This document shows positions 1 through 9,274 of a stretch of DNA of 64,000 bases, one piece after another. The position numbers and the translations under genes are program-made. The notes below the pieces were generated by a model. The model was given only the letters and a program-made list of their open reading frames with translations, was not told the DNA's origin and made no database searches. This DNA is from Paenochrobactrum pullorum (lineage in GTDB: Bacteria; Pseudomonadota; Alphaproteobacteria; Rhizobiales; Rhizobiaceae), in the NCBI RefSeq assembly GCF_041929845.1, contig NZ_JBHEEH010000001.1, positions 434,001 through 498,000 on the forward strand, read 5' to 3'. The stretch's first letter is position 1, and each line of letters starts with the position of its first letter.

Positions 1-3000
1 TTACCAATCTCATTCCGGTCAGTATGGATTATTCTTTGAAAGGCCATGCGCAATCCATTCTGACCGACATCGGCCTAGGTACTGCGGATGTAGCATTGCG
101 CACATCCTTCCTTGCTCATTCGGCATTCTTGATGGCTGATGCGATTATCCGCACGCTTTATCGTTTGTTTGTGTCAAAACGTGATTTGCTGGAATGGCAC
201 ACCGCCGCTCAGGCGAAATCTTCACCTGATACATTGTCTTATTATGCATGGCTGATGTGGCCGGCTATGGCGATTGCTGTTGTGGCTCTGCTCGCTCCTT
301 TATCGGTGGGCACGAAATCCGTGCTTATTGCGTTGCCATTTTTTGTGGTTTGGTTTGCTTCGCCGCTGATTGCATGGCTGGTCAGCCGTTCGGCCAAACC
401 GCAAGATACATTGGAAGTGCGTTCCTCGGATAAAGGGGATTTACGCCGCTTTGCCCGTCGGACTTGGCGCTTCTTTGATGAATTTGCCAATGCAGATAAC
501 AATCATCTGCCACCGGATAATTTTCAGGAAGATCCGGCGCCTTTGGTGGCACAACGTACATCGCCAACCAATATCGGTGTTTATGTGTTGTCCGTCGTGG
601 CGGCGCGTGATTTCGGCTGGATCGGCTTTGACGAGACGATCAGACGTTTGTCTGCAACCGTCGATACTTTGGAAAAAATGGAGAAATATCAAGGCCATCT
701 TTATAACTGGTATGAGACCGATACGCTTAATCCATTGCAGCCACTTTATGTGTCGGCAGTGGATAGCGGCAATCTCGCCGGTCATCTGGTCACCCTTTCA
801 TCCGCTTTGGAAGAATGGTCAGAAGCACCTTCGGTCTATTTGCAGGCCGATCTTAATGGTCTTCTGGACGTCAACGACGTGCTGGAGCAGGAAATTGTCA
901 AAATTCCTGATGACAGACGTATATTGCGCCCATTGCGCCGACGTTTGGAAGAGCGCATTGCCAATTTCCGCCGTGCAGTGCAGACGATCAAGAAAGAACC
1001 GGAAACCGCTTCTTTCCGTACCATCAATCTGTCGCTTTTTGCCAATGATATTCATCGTCTGATGACAGAGCTTGATACGGAGGTGGAAACACTGCAGAGC
1101 GCTGAGGCCAAATATTGGGCACAGGTTTTAATCAAAACCTGTAAGGCGCACACTGATGATGCGATCGGTGAACATAATACCGATAGTTTACGTCAAATAT
1201 TGAGTGATCTTTCCACCCGTTCGCGCCAGCTTGCCTTTGATATGCAGTTCGGTTTCCTTGAGCGTAAAGAACGCCGCTTGCTGTCGATTGGTTTCCGCGT
1301 GCAGGAAAACGAGCTGGATGAAAGCTGCTACGATCTGCTTGCATCCGAAGCGCGTCTTGCCAGTCTCTTTGCCATTGCCAAGGGCGATGTTCCGGTGGAG
1401 CATTGGTTCCGCTTAGGCCGTCTGCTGGTGCCAGTCGGCTGGAAAGGCGCCTTGCTTTCCTGGTCGGGCTCGATGTTTGAATATCTGATGCCGCCTTTGG
1501 TGATGTCAGAACCGCTCGGCTCGATGCTTGATCAAACCAACAAGCTGGTAGTGCAGCGCCAGATTGAATATGCCACCTCGCGCGGACTTCCTTGGGGTAT
1601 CTCGGAGGCAGCCTTCAATGCCCGTGATGCGCATATGAATTATCAATATTCAAACTTTGGTGTGCCGACACTGGGCTTACAACGCGGCCTGTCGCGCAAT
1701 GCGGTGATTGCCCCTTATGCTAGCTTATTGGCTTCGCAATATCAGCCTGCAGCTGCGGTGCAAAATCTCAAGCGTTTGGACAAACTTGGTGCGCTTGGCC
1801 GCTATGGTTTCTATGATTCCGTTGACTTTACCCCGTCACGGGTACGTGAGGGGCAGGAATATGCTGTAGTGCAGAACTACTATGCCCACCATCACGGCAT
1901 GGCGATTATCGCGGTCAATAATGTGATTTTTGAAGGTCGTATGCGCGAGCGTTTTCATAGTGATCCGGTGATTGAAGCGGCCGAATTGCTGTTGCAGGAA
2001 AAAGCCCCGCGCGAAATTCCGATGGTTTATGCCAAGACAGAAAACCCGATGCGTGTGGATGCCGGTGGTTTTGATGATGCGCCGATGCGGATTATTGAAA
2101 AACCACTCAAAGCTCCGCGCAGCACACACCTGATGTCCAATGGTCAATATTCGCTGATGCTCACCGCCAATGGTTCGGGCTATAGCCGTTGGCATAATCT
2201 GATGGTGACGCGTTTCCAGCCGGATGCATCGGAAGATATGCAGGGCACATTCATTTTCCTTAAAGATGTGGAAAGTGGTGCATGGTGGTCTGCCACCGGT
2301 GAGCCGACACGCTCGACCCATGAGCTCGCCAAGACGGTCTTTACCGAGGACAAGGCCGAGTTTTATAAAACGGCCGGTGATATCAAAACCGTTGTGGAAG
2401 TGATTGTCACCTCTGAAACTGACGGTGAAGGCCGCCGCATTGATATCATCAATACCAGCTCGCGAGACCGTGTGCTGGATGTGACATCTTATGCGGAATT
2501 GGTGCTGAACAATGAAGATAATGATACGGCGCATCCGGCTTTTGCAAAAATGTTCGTGGAGACGGAAATCGCCGGTAACGGCACGACCATTTATGCGAGC
2601 CGTCGCAAACGTGCACCATCCGATCCGGATATGCATGTGGCGCATTTCGTCACCGATATGTCGGGTGCGGCGCGTGAAGTGGAAGCTGAAACCGACCGTC
2701 GCGCCTTTATTGGCCGTGGCCGTAATTTACGCAATCCGGCAGCTTTTGATGTGGGCTCGCATCTGACAGGTTCGCAGGGCTGTGTGCTTGATCCGATCGC
2801 ATCGGTGCGCACGAGGGTGCGTGTACCGGCGCATAAAAAAGTCAGCCTTGTCTTCTGGACATTGGCTGCCGAAACACGTGCCTCTCTGGAAGAAGCTGTC
2901 GCACAGCACAATTTCTCCGAAAGCTTTGTGCGTGAATATTCGCTCTCATGGACACGTTCGCAGGTACAGCTCTATCATATCGGCATGAAATCTGCAGAAG

Positions 3001-6000
3001 CCGTCGAGTGCCAAAAGATTGCATCTTATCTGACCTATCCGGATCGTACTTTACGTCAGCCGCCGGAAACTATCGCTTCGGGCCTTGGCAAACAATCAGA
3101 CTTGTGGCCGGCATCGATTTCTGGTGACTACCCGATTTTTGCGCTCAGAATTGACAATGAAGCTGATCTCGATGTGCTGCGTGGTCTATTGAAAGCGCAC
3201 GAATATTGGCTAAGCAAAGGCTTGATTGTTGATGTGGTGGTAGTCAATGAGCGTGCCTTCTCTTACGCTCAGGATACCCAGCGCGCGATTGACTGGATTT
3301 TGGAAGGTTTCCGCGCGCGCAGCCATGAAATGCGGGCACATATTTTCTCGGTTCGCCGCGATCAGATGAGTGCGGAAACATACAATACTTTGCTGGCATC
3401 GGCTCGCATTGTGATGCACGCGCAAAATGGTTCGCTGGCGGAGCAATTGCGCCGTAGTGATGAATTGTCGGGCGATTTGGCTGCTTTACGTGACGCTAAG
3501 CCGTTAAAAGTGTCCGAGACAGCCGGACTGGCAGTCATCGGTTATGGTGAAAAAGAAGAAGCGGCCGCCGATAAAGATAGCAGCAAAAAAGCTCCCGCAC
3601 TGCCAATTCCTGCACCGCGCCAGACCTATCCGGCACCGGATGGAAGTGATCTATCCTTCTGGAACGGCTATGGCGGCTTTGACAGTGAGGGCGCTTATGT
3701 CGTGCGTCTCAACGGTCATATGGTGACACCGCATCCGTGGATTAACGTCATCGCCAATCCGGATTTTGGTTTCCATGTCTCAGTGGAAGGGGCAGGCTTT
3801 ACTTGGGCTGGCAACAGCCGCGATTATCAGCTGACCCCTTGGGCGAATGATCCCGTTACTAACCGCAGTGGAGAGGCAATCTATCTGGTTGATCTGGAGA
3901 GCGGCAAAAGCTTTGCGCCAACGGCTGGTGTGGTGCGTGATGCGGCAGTCACTTATCAGGCGCGTCACGGGCATGGTTTCAGCACATTCTCGGCAAACCA
4001 CGGCGATGTGGCGCTGGAACTGACCCATATTGTTGATCCGGAAAGACCGGTGCGCTTATCACGTCTGACTGTTACGAATAAGGGCAAAACCACGCGTCGT
4101 TTACGCAATTATGCCTATGCCGAATGGGTTCTTGGCAATAAACGCGCCAAAAATGCGCCATTTATTGTGCCGTCTTACCGGCCAGATTTGCATGCTCTTC
4201 TGGCACGCAATCCTTATCACACTGACCGCTCAAAGCAGGTTGCGTTTTTCGCCATGTCGCAAAAGCCGCAATCCGTCACCTCCGACCGTTCCGAATTTAT
4301 CGGCCATACCGGTTCGGTGGAAATGCCGGATGCCGTGATGAAAGCGCAGGCACTTTCCAATATTGTTGAAGCCGGGCGCGATCCTTGTGCCGCTTTAGCT
4401 TTTAATTTTGAATTGAAAGCCGGCGAGACCAAAGAAATCATCTTCTATCTTGGTGACGAGAAAGATGAGGCATCGGCAAGCGCATTGCTTGAAGATATCA
4501 GAGGCGTTGATTTTGACGCCGCATTGCAAGCTTGCCGCAACCAATGGAAAGAATTCTTTAAACCGGTACAGGTCAAAACGCCTGATCAGTCCTTTGACGT
4601 GATGGTCAATGGTTGGCTGCCATATCAAAGCCTAGCCTGCCGTATCTGGGCACGTGCTGCTTTCTATCAGGCCAGTGGTGCCTATGGTTTCCGTGATCAG
4701 TTGCAAGATAGCCTGTCGCTGTTGCTGCTTGACCCAAGCTTGGCACGTACGCAGTTGATCAATGTTGCATCGCGTCAATTTGAAGAAGGTGACGTGCAGC
4801 ATTGGTGGCTACCGGAAACGGGTGCAGGCGTCAGAACATTGATTTCCGATGATGTCGTCTGGCTAGGTTATGCAGCGTCGCTTTATGTGGAAACCACCGG
4901 CGATACGGCTGTGTTGGATGAACAGATACCTTTCTTAAAAGGGGCGGTGCTTGAAGAAGGCCAGCATGATGCCTTCTATCAGCCGGAAATCACCGAGCAC
5001 ACGGTGAGTGTCTATGAGCATTGTGCCTTGGCGCTTGATCTTGCCATCAAACGCACCGGCCAGCATGGTTTGCCATTGATGTTGGGGGGCGACTGGAATG
5101 ACGGCATGAACCTTGTTGGCGTTGAAGGGCGTGGCGAAAGCGTCTGGCTTGGCTGGTTCTTGAGCTATACACTCAAACAAATGCTGCCGATTGCCCAAAG
5201 CCGTAACGACCAAATTCGTGTGAAAGAGTGGGGTGCACATCTGGAAAGCCTCTCACAAGCCTTGGAGCGTGATGGCTGGGACGGTGCATGGTATCGCCGT
5301 GGCTTCTACGACAATGGCGCTTTGCTTGGCTCGAAAGAGAGTGACGAATGCTCAATTGATGCGATCGCGCAATCATGGGGCGTTTTGTCGGGCACGGCTT
5401 CTGATGAACGTGCAGAACAGGCAATGCAATCGCTGCATGAGCACCTGTTGGATGATGAGGGCGGGTTGCTACGTCTCTTTACGCCGCCATTTAACAAGAC
5501 CGAGCAACAGCCGGGTTATATTAAAGGCTATCCGCCGGGTGTGCGTGAAAATGGCGGCCAATATACCCATGGTGCGACATGGGCCATTCTGGCACTGACC
5601 AAAATGGGTAAGGCTAAAGAAGCCTATCAGCTGTTCTCGATGATCAATCCGGTCAATCACGGGGCAGAACCTGAGATCTACCGCGTCGAGCCTTATGTGA
5701 TTGCCGCTGATATTTACTCGGTGGAGCCGCGACGCGGACAGGGCGGCTGGACATGGTATACAGGCTCCGCCGGTTGGTTCTTCCGTGTTGCTACAGAAGG
5801 CATTTTGGGGCTTAAACGCCGTGGTGATCAGCTCTTTATCGAGCCTTGTTTGCCACCGGAATGGGATGGTTTTGAAGCCGATCTGCACTTTGGCAAAGCG
5901 CATTATCATGTGGTGGTGAAACGCGGTGCCAAGGCGCGAACAGTAATGGTTGACGGTAAAAAACTAGCCCAATCCATGGAAAGCATCACGATTGCTGAAG

Positions 6001-6035
6001 ATGGCAACCATGAAATTTTGCTTGAGCTTCTGTAA
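1..6035 (+). CDS. cgs: Cyclic beta-1,2-glucan synthase, 3' part (5' end outside window)
   Basis: Inner-membrane enzyme that initiates, elongates and cyclises periplasmic beta-1,2-glucan from UDP-glucose. The reading frame is open to the window edge (codons from base 3), so the start lies outside. About 2010 residues are visible against about 2850 in NdvB/Cgs, so the N-terminal GT84 glycosyltransferase part is missing. Two hydrophobic membrane segments are encoded at roughly 240-400. The C-terminal GH94 phosphorylase-like domain, which controls ring size in this family, occupies the last third; the DWND motif encoded at 5091-5102 contains the general-acid Asp expected in GH94. An acidic/Lys linker near 3545-3600 separates the central and C-terminal parts. 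A strong terminator follows at 6053. The product is the osmoregulated, host-interaction glucan of Brucella and rhizobia. The assignment is secure. Confidence 0.95.
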   Translation, partial: TNLIPVSMDYSLKGHAQSILTDIGLGTADVALRTSFLAHSAFLMADAIIRTLYRLFVSKRDLLEWHTAAQAKSSPDTLSYYAWLMWPAMAIAVVALLAPLSVGTKSVLIALPFFVVWFASPLIAWLVSRSAKPQDTLEVRSSDKGDLRRFARRTWRFFDEFANADNNHLPPDNFQEDPAPLVAQRTSPTNIGVYVLSVVAARDFGWIGFDETIRRLSATVDTLEKMEKYQGHLYNWYETDTLNPLQPLYVSAVDSGNLAGHLVTLSSALEEWSEAPSVYLQADLNGLLDVNDVLEQEIVKIPDDRRILRPLRRRLEERIANFRRAVQTIKKEPETASFRTINLSLFANDIHRLMTELDTEVETLQSAEAKYWAQVLIKTCKAHTDDAIGEHNTDSLRQILSDLSTRSRQLAFDMQFGFLERKERRLLSIGFRVQENELDESCYDLLASEARLASLFAIAKGDVPVEHWFRLGRLLVPVGWKGALLSWSGSMFEYLMPPLVMSEPLGSMLDQTNKLVVQRQIEYATSRGLPWGISEAAFNARDAHMNYQYSNFGVPTLGLQRGLSRNAVIAPYASLLASQYQPAAAVQNLKRLDKLGALGRYGFYDSVDFTPSRVREGQEYAVVQNYYAHHHGMAIIAVNNVIFEGRMRERFHSDPVIEAAELLLQEKAPREIPMVYAKTENPMRVDAGGFDDAPMRIIEKPLKAPRSTHLMSNGQYSLMLTANGSGYSRWHNLMVTRFQPDASEDMQGTFIFLKDVESGAWWSATGEPTRSTHELAKTVFTEDKAEFYKTAGDIKTVVEVIVTSETDGEGRRIDIINTSSRDRVLDVTSYAELVLNNEDNDTAHPAFAKMFVETEIAGNGTTIYASRRKRAPSDPDMHVAHFVTDMSGAAREVEAETDRRAFIGRGRNLRNPAAFDVGSHLTGSQGCVLDPIASVRTRVRVPAHKKVSLVFWTLAAETRASLEEAVAQHNFSESFVREYSLSWTRSQVQLYHIGMKSAEAVECQKIASYLTYPDRTLRQPPETIASGLGKQSDLWPASISGDYPIFALRIDNEADLDVLRGLLKAHEYWLSKGLIVDVVVVNERAFSYAQDTQRAIDWILEGFRARSHEMRAHIFSVRRDQMSAETYNTLLASARIVMHAQNGSLAEQLRRSDELSGDLAALRDAKPLKVSETAGLAVIGYGEKEEAAADKDSSKKAPALPIPAPRQTYPAPDGSDLSFWNGYGGFDSEGAYVVRLNGHMVTPHPWINVIANPDFGFHVSVEGAGFTWAGNSRDYQLTPWANDPVTNRSGEAIYLVDLESGKSFAPTAGVVRDAAVTYQARHGHGFSTFSANHGDVALELTHIVDPERPVRLSRLTVTNKGKTTRRLRNYAYAEWVLGNKRAKNAPFIVPSYRPDLHALLARNPYHTDRSKQVAFFAMSQKPQSVTSDRSEFIGHTGSVEMPDAVMKAQALSNIVEAGRDPCAALAFNFELKAGETKEIIFYLGDEKDEASASALLEDIRGVDFDAALQACRNQWKEFFKPVQVKTPDQSFDVMVNGWLPYQSLACRIWARAAFYQASGAYGFRDQLQDSLSLLLLDPSLARTQLINVASRQFEEGDVQHWWLPETGAGVRTLISDDVVWLGYAASLYVETTGDTAVLDEQIPFLKGAVLEEGQHDAFYQPEITEHTVSVYEHCALALDLAIKRTGQHGLPLMLGGDWNDGMNLVGVEGRGESVWLGWFLSYTLKQMLPIAQSRNDQIRVKEWGAHLESLSQALERDGWDGAWYRRGFYDNGALLGSKESDECSIDAIAQSWGVLSGTASDERAEQAMQSLHEHLLDDEGGLLRLFTPPFNKTEQQPGYIKGYPPGVRENGGQYTHGATWAILALTKMGKAKEAYQLFSMINPVNHGAEPEIYRVEPYVIAADIYSVEPRRGQGGWTWYTGSAGWFFRVATEGILGLKRRGDQLFIEPCLPPEWDGFEADLHFGKAHYHVVVKRGAKARTVMVDGKKLAQSMESITIAEDGNHEILLELL

Positions 6036-6052
6036 TTAAGCTGAAATGATTG

Positions 6053-6080
6053 AAAAGGCGGGTAGTATCCCGCCTTTTTT
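6053..6080 (+). terminator. Rho-independent terminator of the cyclic glucan synthase gene
   Basis: AAAAGGCGGG (6053-6062) pairs with CCCGCCTTTT (6069-6078) across a 6-nt loop and is followed by a T run. It lies 18 bases after the stop codon. Confidence 0.9.
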
Positions 6081-6098
6081 ATTGCAGGTTTTCGTTTA

Positions 6099-6123
6099 TT
6101 GGCTAAGCGTAATGCTTAGCCAA
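6099..6123. promoter_or_regulatory. Perfect 10-bp inverted repeat upstream of pncB
   Basis: TTGGCTAAGC (6099-6108) and GCTTAGCCAA (6114-6123) form a perfect inverted repeat with a 5-base centre, 25 bases before the pncB ATG. No T run follows, and a separate terminator stands just upstream, so it is unlikely to be a second terminator. It could be an operator for an NAD-metabolism regulator or a leader hairpin; the regulator is not identified here. Confidence 0.5.
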
Positions 6124-6148
6124 ATTGTTAAGTGGAATGGGAGCCGTT

Positions 6149-7453
6149 ATGGCCAGAACAGATATTGCCCGGCGTGTTTATAACCATGCATGGAAGCTGG
6201 ATCCGATCGTCCGCAGTCTGCTGGATACGGATTTTTATAAACTGCTTATGCTGCAAATGATCTGGGGGCTCTATCCGAAAGTTGATGCAACTTTTTCGCT
6301 GATCAACCGTACCAAAACCGTGCGTTTGGCTGACGAGATTGATGAAGGCGAATTACGCGCTCAGCTAGACCATGCCCGCACGTTGCGCATTTCAAAGAAG
6401 GAAATGATCTGGCTGGCCGGTAATACATTTTATGGCCGCAAGCAGATTTTCCAGCCGGAATTTCTGCATTGGCTGCAGGATTTCCAACTGCCGGAATATG
6501 AGCTGATCCGCCGTGATGGTCAGTATGAGCTCAATTTCCACGGGCCTTGGTCACACACCACCATGTGGGAAATTCCGGCCCTTGCCATCATCAATGAAAT
6601 GCGCTCGCGCGCCGCGATGAAGAATTTAGGGCCTTTCGCACTTGATGTGCTTTATGCCCGTGCGAAAGCTAAAATGTGGAGCAAGGTCGAGCGGTTACGT
6701 GAATTGCCGGACCTGAAAGTATCGGATTTCGGTACCCGCCGCCGCCATTCTTTCCTGTGGCAGCGCTGGTGTGTGGAAGCTTTGAAAGAAGGTATCGGCG
6801 ATTCTTTCACCGGCACCAGCAATGTGTTGCTGGCGATGGATACCGATCTGGAAGCGCTTGGCACCAACGCGCATGAATTGCCGATGGTGCTTGCAGCCCT
6901 TGCTAATACGGATGAAGAACTACGTACCGCTCCTTACCGCGTCTTACAGGACTGGAACCGCTATTATGGCGGCAATCTTTTAATTGTGCTGCCGGATGCA
7001 TTCGGTACGGCTGCATTTTTGCACGATGCACCTGATTGGGTGGCGGATTGGACAGGTTTCCGTCCTGACAGCGCTCCGCCGATTGAAGGTGGTGAGCGTA
7101 TTATTCAATGGTGGAAAGAACACGGCAAAGACCCGCGTGAGAAAATGTTGATTTTTTCCGATGCTTTGGATGTGGATACGATTGAAGAAACCTACCACCA
7201 TTTTAAAGATCGCGTGCGGATGAGCTTTGGTTGGGGCACGAACCTAACCAATGATTTTGCCGGATGCGCGCCAAACAGCATTGATGGTTTGAAAGCCATT
7301 TCGCTGGTTTGCAAAGTGATTGATGCCAATGGCCGTCCGGCAGTAAAATTGTCGGACAATATCCAGAAGGCCACCGGCGATCCGGCAGAAGTGGAGCGCT
7401 ATATTAAATTCTTCGGCAACGAAGAGCGCAGCGACCATCTGGTGCGGGTTTAA
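6149..7453 (+). CDS. pncB: Nicotinate phosphoribosyltransferase
   Basis: Cytoplasmic NAD-salvage enzyme (EC 6.3.4.21) that makes nicotinate mononucleotide from nicotinate and PRPP with ATP. The 434-residue product has the Rhizobiales PncB N-terminus ([19 protein letters not shown]), the [11 protein letters not shown] segment, the FGTRRRHSF motif containing the phosphoacceptor His region, and a C-terminal [10 protein letters not shown] phosphate-binding segment. The ATG at 6149 was chosen over an in-frame TTG at 6125 because GGGAG lies 5 bases before it and it matches homologue starts as remembered. It is a single gene between the glucan synthase terminator and a convergent sugar kinase, and a perfect inverted repeat precedes it. 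Confidence 0.95.
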   Translation: MARTDIARRVYNHAWKLDPIVRSLLDTDFYKLLMLQMIWGLYPKVDATFSLINRTKTVRLADEIDEGELRAQLDHARTLRISKKEMIWLAGNTFYGRKQIFQPEFLHWLQDFQLPEYELIRRDGQYELNFHGPWSHTTMWEIPALAIINEMRSRAAMKNLGPFALDVLYARAKAKMWSKVERLRELPDLKVSDFGTRRRHSFLWQRWCVEALKEGIGDSFTGTSNVLLAMDTDLEALGTNAHELPMVLAALANTDEELRTAPYRVLQDWNRYYGGNLLIVLPDAFGTAAFLHDAPDWVADWTGFRPDSAPPIEGGERIIQWWKEHGKDPREKMLIFSDALDVDTIEETYHHFKDRVRMSFGWGTNLTNDFAGCAPNSIDGLKAISLVCKVIDANGRPAVKLSDNIQKATGDPAEVERYIKFFGNEERSDHLVRV

Positions 7454-7473
7454 TGATCCCGCACAGCTGATTG

Positions 7474-8394
7474 TTAAAGCTCATGCGCCCAAGGTGGATT
7501 GGCTCCTGCACGGGAAATCGTCACTGATGCCGCATTAATACCAAGGCGCAGAGCTTGCAAAATGGCCATGTCGGAGAGTTTCGCAACAGCTTGCTTGTTT
7601 AAAAGCTGCTGGCTGTGGAGGCTTGCTAAAATACCGGCATTGACGGTGTCACCGGCACCGACTGTATCAACGACATTCACTTTTTGCGCAGCCACGCATA
7701 ATTTGCCATGCGGTGTATAAGCATCCGCACCATTGGCGCCGCGGGTAATGATAATAAGTCTCACGCCTTGGGCAAGCCATTCATCAATCTTGGCATCTTG
7801 ATTGTCTTCGCTGGCAAACCAGCCTAAATCTTCATCCGATAATTTGATGATGTCGGCATGTTTGATCATACGGTTGAGACGCGACAGGTAGGCGTCGCGG
7901 TCTTGAACGAAATTGGCGCGGATATTGGGGTCAAGCATAATGACCCGTTTGGTTTTTTCCCGCATCATCAGCGCTTCAAAAGTGCTGCCGCATGGTTCGG
8001 AAATCAGGCTGATGCCGCCAAAAAGCAAGGCCGACACAGCGTCATCCAAAGCTGGAATATCATCGATATGCAGCAGGCGGGTTGCGGTATTTTCATCATA
8101 AAAAGCATAGGATGCCTGACCATTGACAAGGCGGACGAAGGCAAGTGTTGTCGGGCGGTCGGATGGAATAGCGTATTTGTCACTGACATTGGATGCGGCC
8201 ATGGTGCCACGCAACACGTCACCGAAAAAATCGGATGAGAGGCCGGTGAGCAAGCCGGAAGGCGCACCAAGGCGGCCAATGGCAACGGCGCTATTGAAAA
8301 TTGCACCACCCGCATGAGGCTTGAAAACGGGTTCGCCAGCTTCATTAATCTCCACAATCATGTCAATCAAAGCTTCGCCGCAGCACAGGATCAT
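7474..8394 (-). CDS. PfkB-family sugar kinase, probably fructokinase
   Basis: Cytoplasmic ribokinase-fold kinase of 306 residues, about the family length. The N-terminal GEALIDMI and the GGAIFNSAVAIGRLG segment (residues 29-43) are the sugar-binding glycines. The C-terminal signature DTVGAGDT (243-250) contains the catalytic Asp249. Homologues in Brucella-type genomes are annotated fructokinase, but the sequence alone does not fix the sugar; 2-keto-3-deoxygluconate or a similar ketose is possible. GGGGGA precedes the ATG. It starts 24 bases after the upstream SDR gene on the same strand, so the two probably form an operon. It converges on pncB with a 20-base gap. Confidence 0.85.
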   Translation of the reverse strand: MILCCGEALIDMIVEINEAGEPVFKPHAGGAIFNSAVAIGRLGAPSGLLTGLSSDFFGDVLRGTMAASNVSDKYAIPSDRPTTLAFVRLVNGQASYAFYDENTATRLLHIDDIPALDDAVSALLFGGISLISEPCGSTFEALMMREKTKRVIMLDPNIRANFVQDRDAYLSRLNRMIKHADIIKLSDEDLGWFASEDNQDAKIDEWLAQGVRLIIITRGANGADAYTPHGKLCVAAQKVNVVDTVGAGDTVNAGILASLHSQQLLNKQAVAKLSDMAILQALRLGINAASVTISRAGANPPWAHEL

Positions 8395-8418
8395 GTTGTC
8401 CCCCTGTTTTATAAATAA

Positions 8419-9165
8419 TCAGACGTGTTGTCCGCCGTTAATGTGGATTTCAGAGCCGGTGACATAAGACGAGGCTTCGGAGCACAAATAATAAATTGTT
8501 TCGGCAACTTCCGAGGTCTGGCCCAAACGGCGTAATGGCAGCTGGTCTACCAGCTTTTCGGTACCGGGCGAGAGAATGGATGTTTCAATTTCACCCGGTG
8601 CAATTGCATTAACACGAATGCCGTGCGGACCGAAATCCGAAGCCATCTCGCGGGTGAGGGCTGCAAGCGCTGCTTTGGAGGTGGAATAGGCGGTGCCGGC
8701 AAAAGGATGCACACGGCTTCCGGCAATAGAGGTTACGTTGACGATGGAACCTTGTGCCGCTTCCAATTCTTTAAAAAGGCCGCGTCCCAACATGATCGGA
8801 GCCATGAAATTGACCTGAAAGACATCACGCCAAATCTGCATCGGGGTTTCCAGCGAGTTGAGACGGCGCCCGCCTTCGGCTTTGGGCGATATACCGGCAT
8901 TGTTGACGAGTGCATGCAACCGGCTTCCTTGCGCCTCAAGGCGTCGACGAATTTCGCCAATTCCGCGCCCGATATCTTCTGCATCGGCCAGATCAATTTT
9001 GATATGGTCTTCAGGCCCCGCAGGCCACGGGCAATTTTCGGAAAAATCCTGCCGCGAGCAGGTGATAACCCGCCATCCGGCTTTGGAAAAACGTTTGACG
9101 GTAGCATGGCCGATACCTCGGCTGGCGCCGGTCAATACAAGAGTTTTACGCTCTGATTCACTCAT
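8419..9165 (-). CDS. Short-chain dehydrogenase/reductase (classical SDR)
   Basis: NAD(P)-dependent oxidoreductase of 248 residues; substrate unknown. The Rossmann motif TGASRGIGHA lies near the N-terminus, then the NNAG motif, then the catalytic set Ser146, Tyr160, Lys164 in YSTSK. The end SYVTGSEIHINGGQHV is typical of FabG-like SDRs. The ATG at 9165 was chosen because GAGG lies 6 bases before it; an in-frame TTG at 9183 would add six residues. It is the first gene of a two-gene unit with the downstream PfkB kinase, which suggests a joint role in sugar or polyol use (polyol to ketose to ketose phosphate); that is inference. It is divergent from glpK across about 110 bases. Confidence 0.85.
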   Translation of the reverse strand: MSESERKTLVLTGASRGIGHATVKRFSKAGWRVITCSRQDFSENCPWPAGPEDHIKIDLADAEDIGRGIGEIRRRLEAQGSRLHALVNNAGISPKAEGGRRLNSLETPMQIWRDVFQVNFMAPIMLGRGLFKELEAAQGSIVNVTSIAGSRVHPFAGTAYSTSKAALAALTREMASDFGPHGIRVNAIAPGEIETSILSPGTEKLVDQLPLRRLGQTSEVAETIYYLCSEASSYVTGSEIHINGGQHV

Positions 9166-9274
9166 AATTGCCTCACTGTTCAACCTTGAATAACCTATTG
9201 ATTAAAGGAATTCGAGTAGACTTATTGATCATCTCACCGTTAATCCGTAGTTTGGCATTCTTTATGGAGGCCAT

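Noticed and set aside
1836..2645. 269-codon open frame on the minus strand inside the glucan synthase gene
   Set aside because: It is antisense to a well-conserved coding region and has no recognisable family, no signal and no ribosome-binding site; it is a shadow of the real gene's codon bias.
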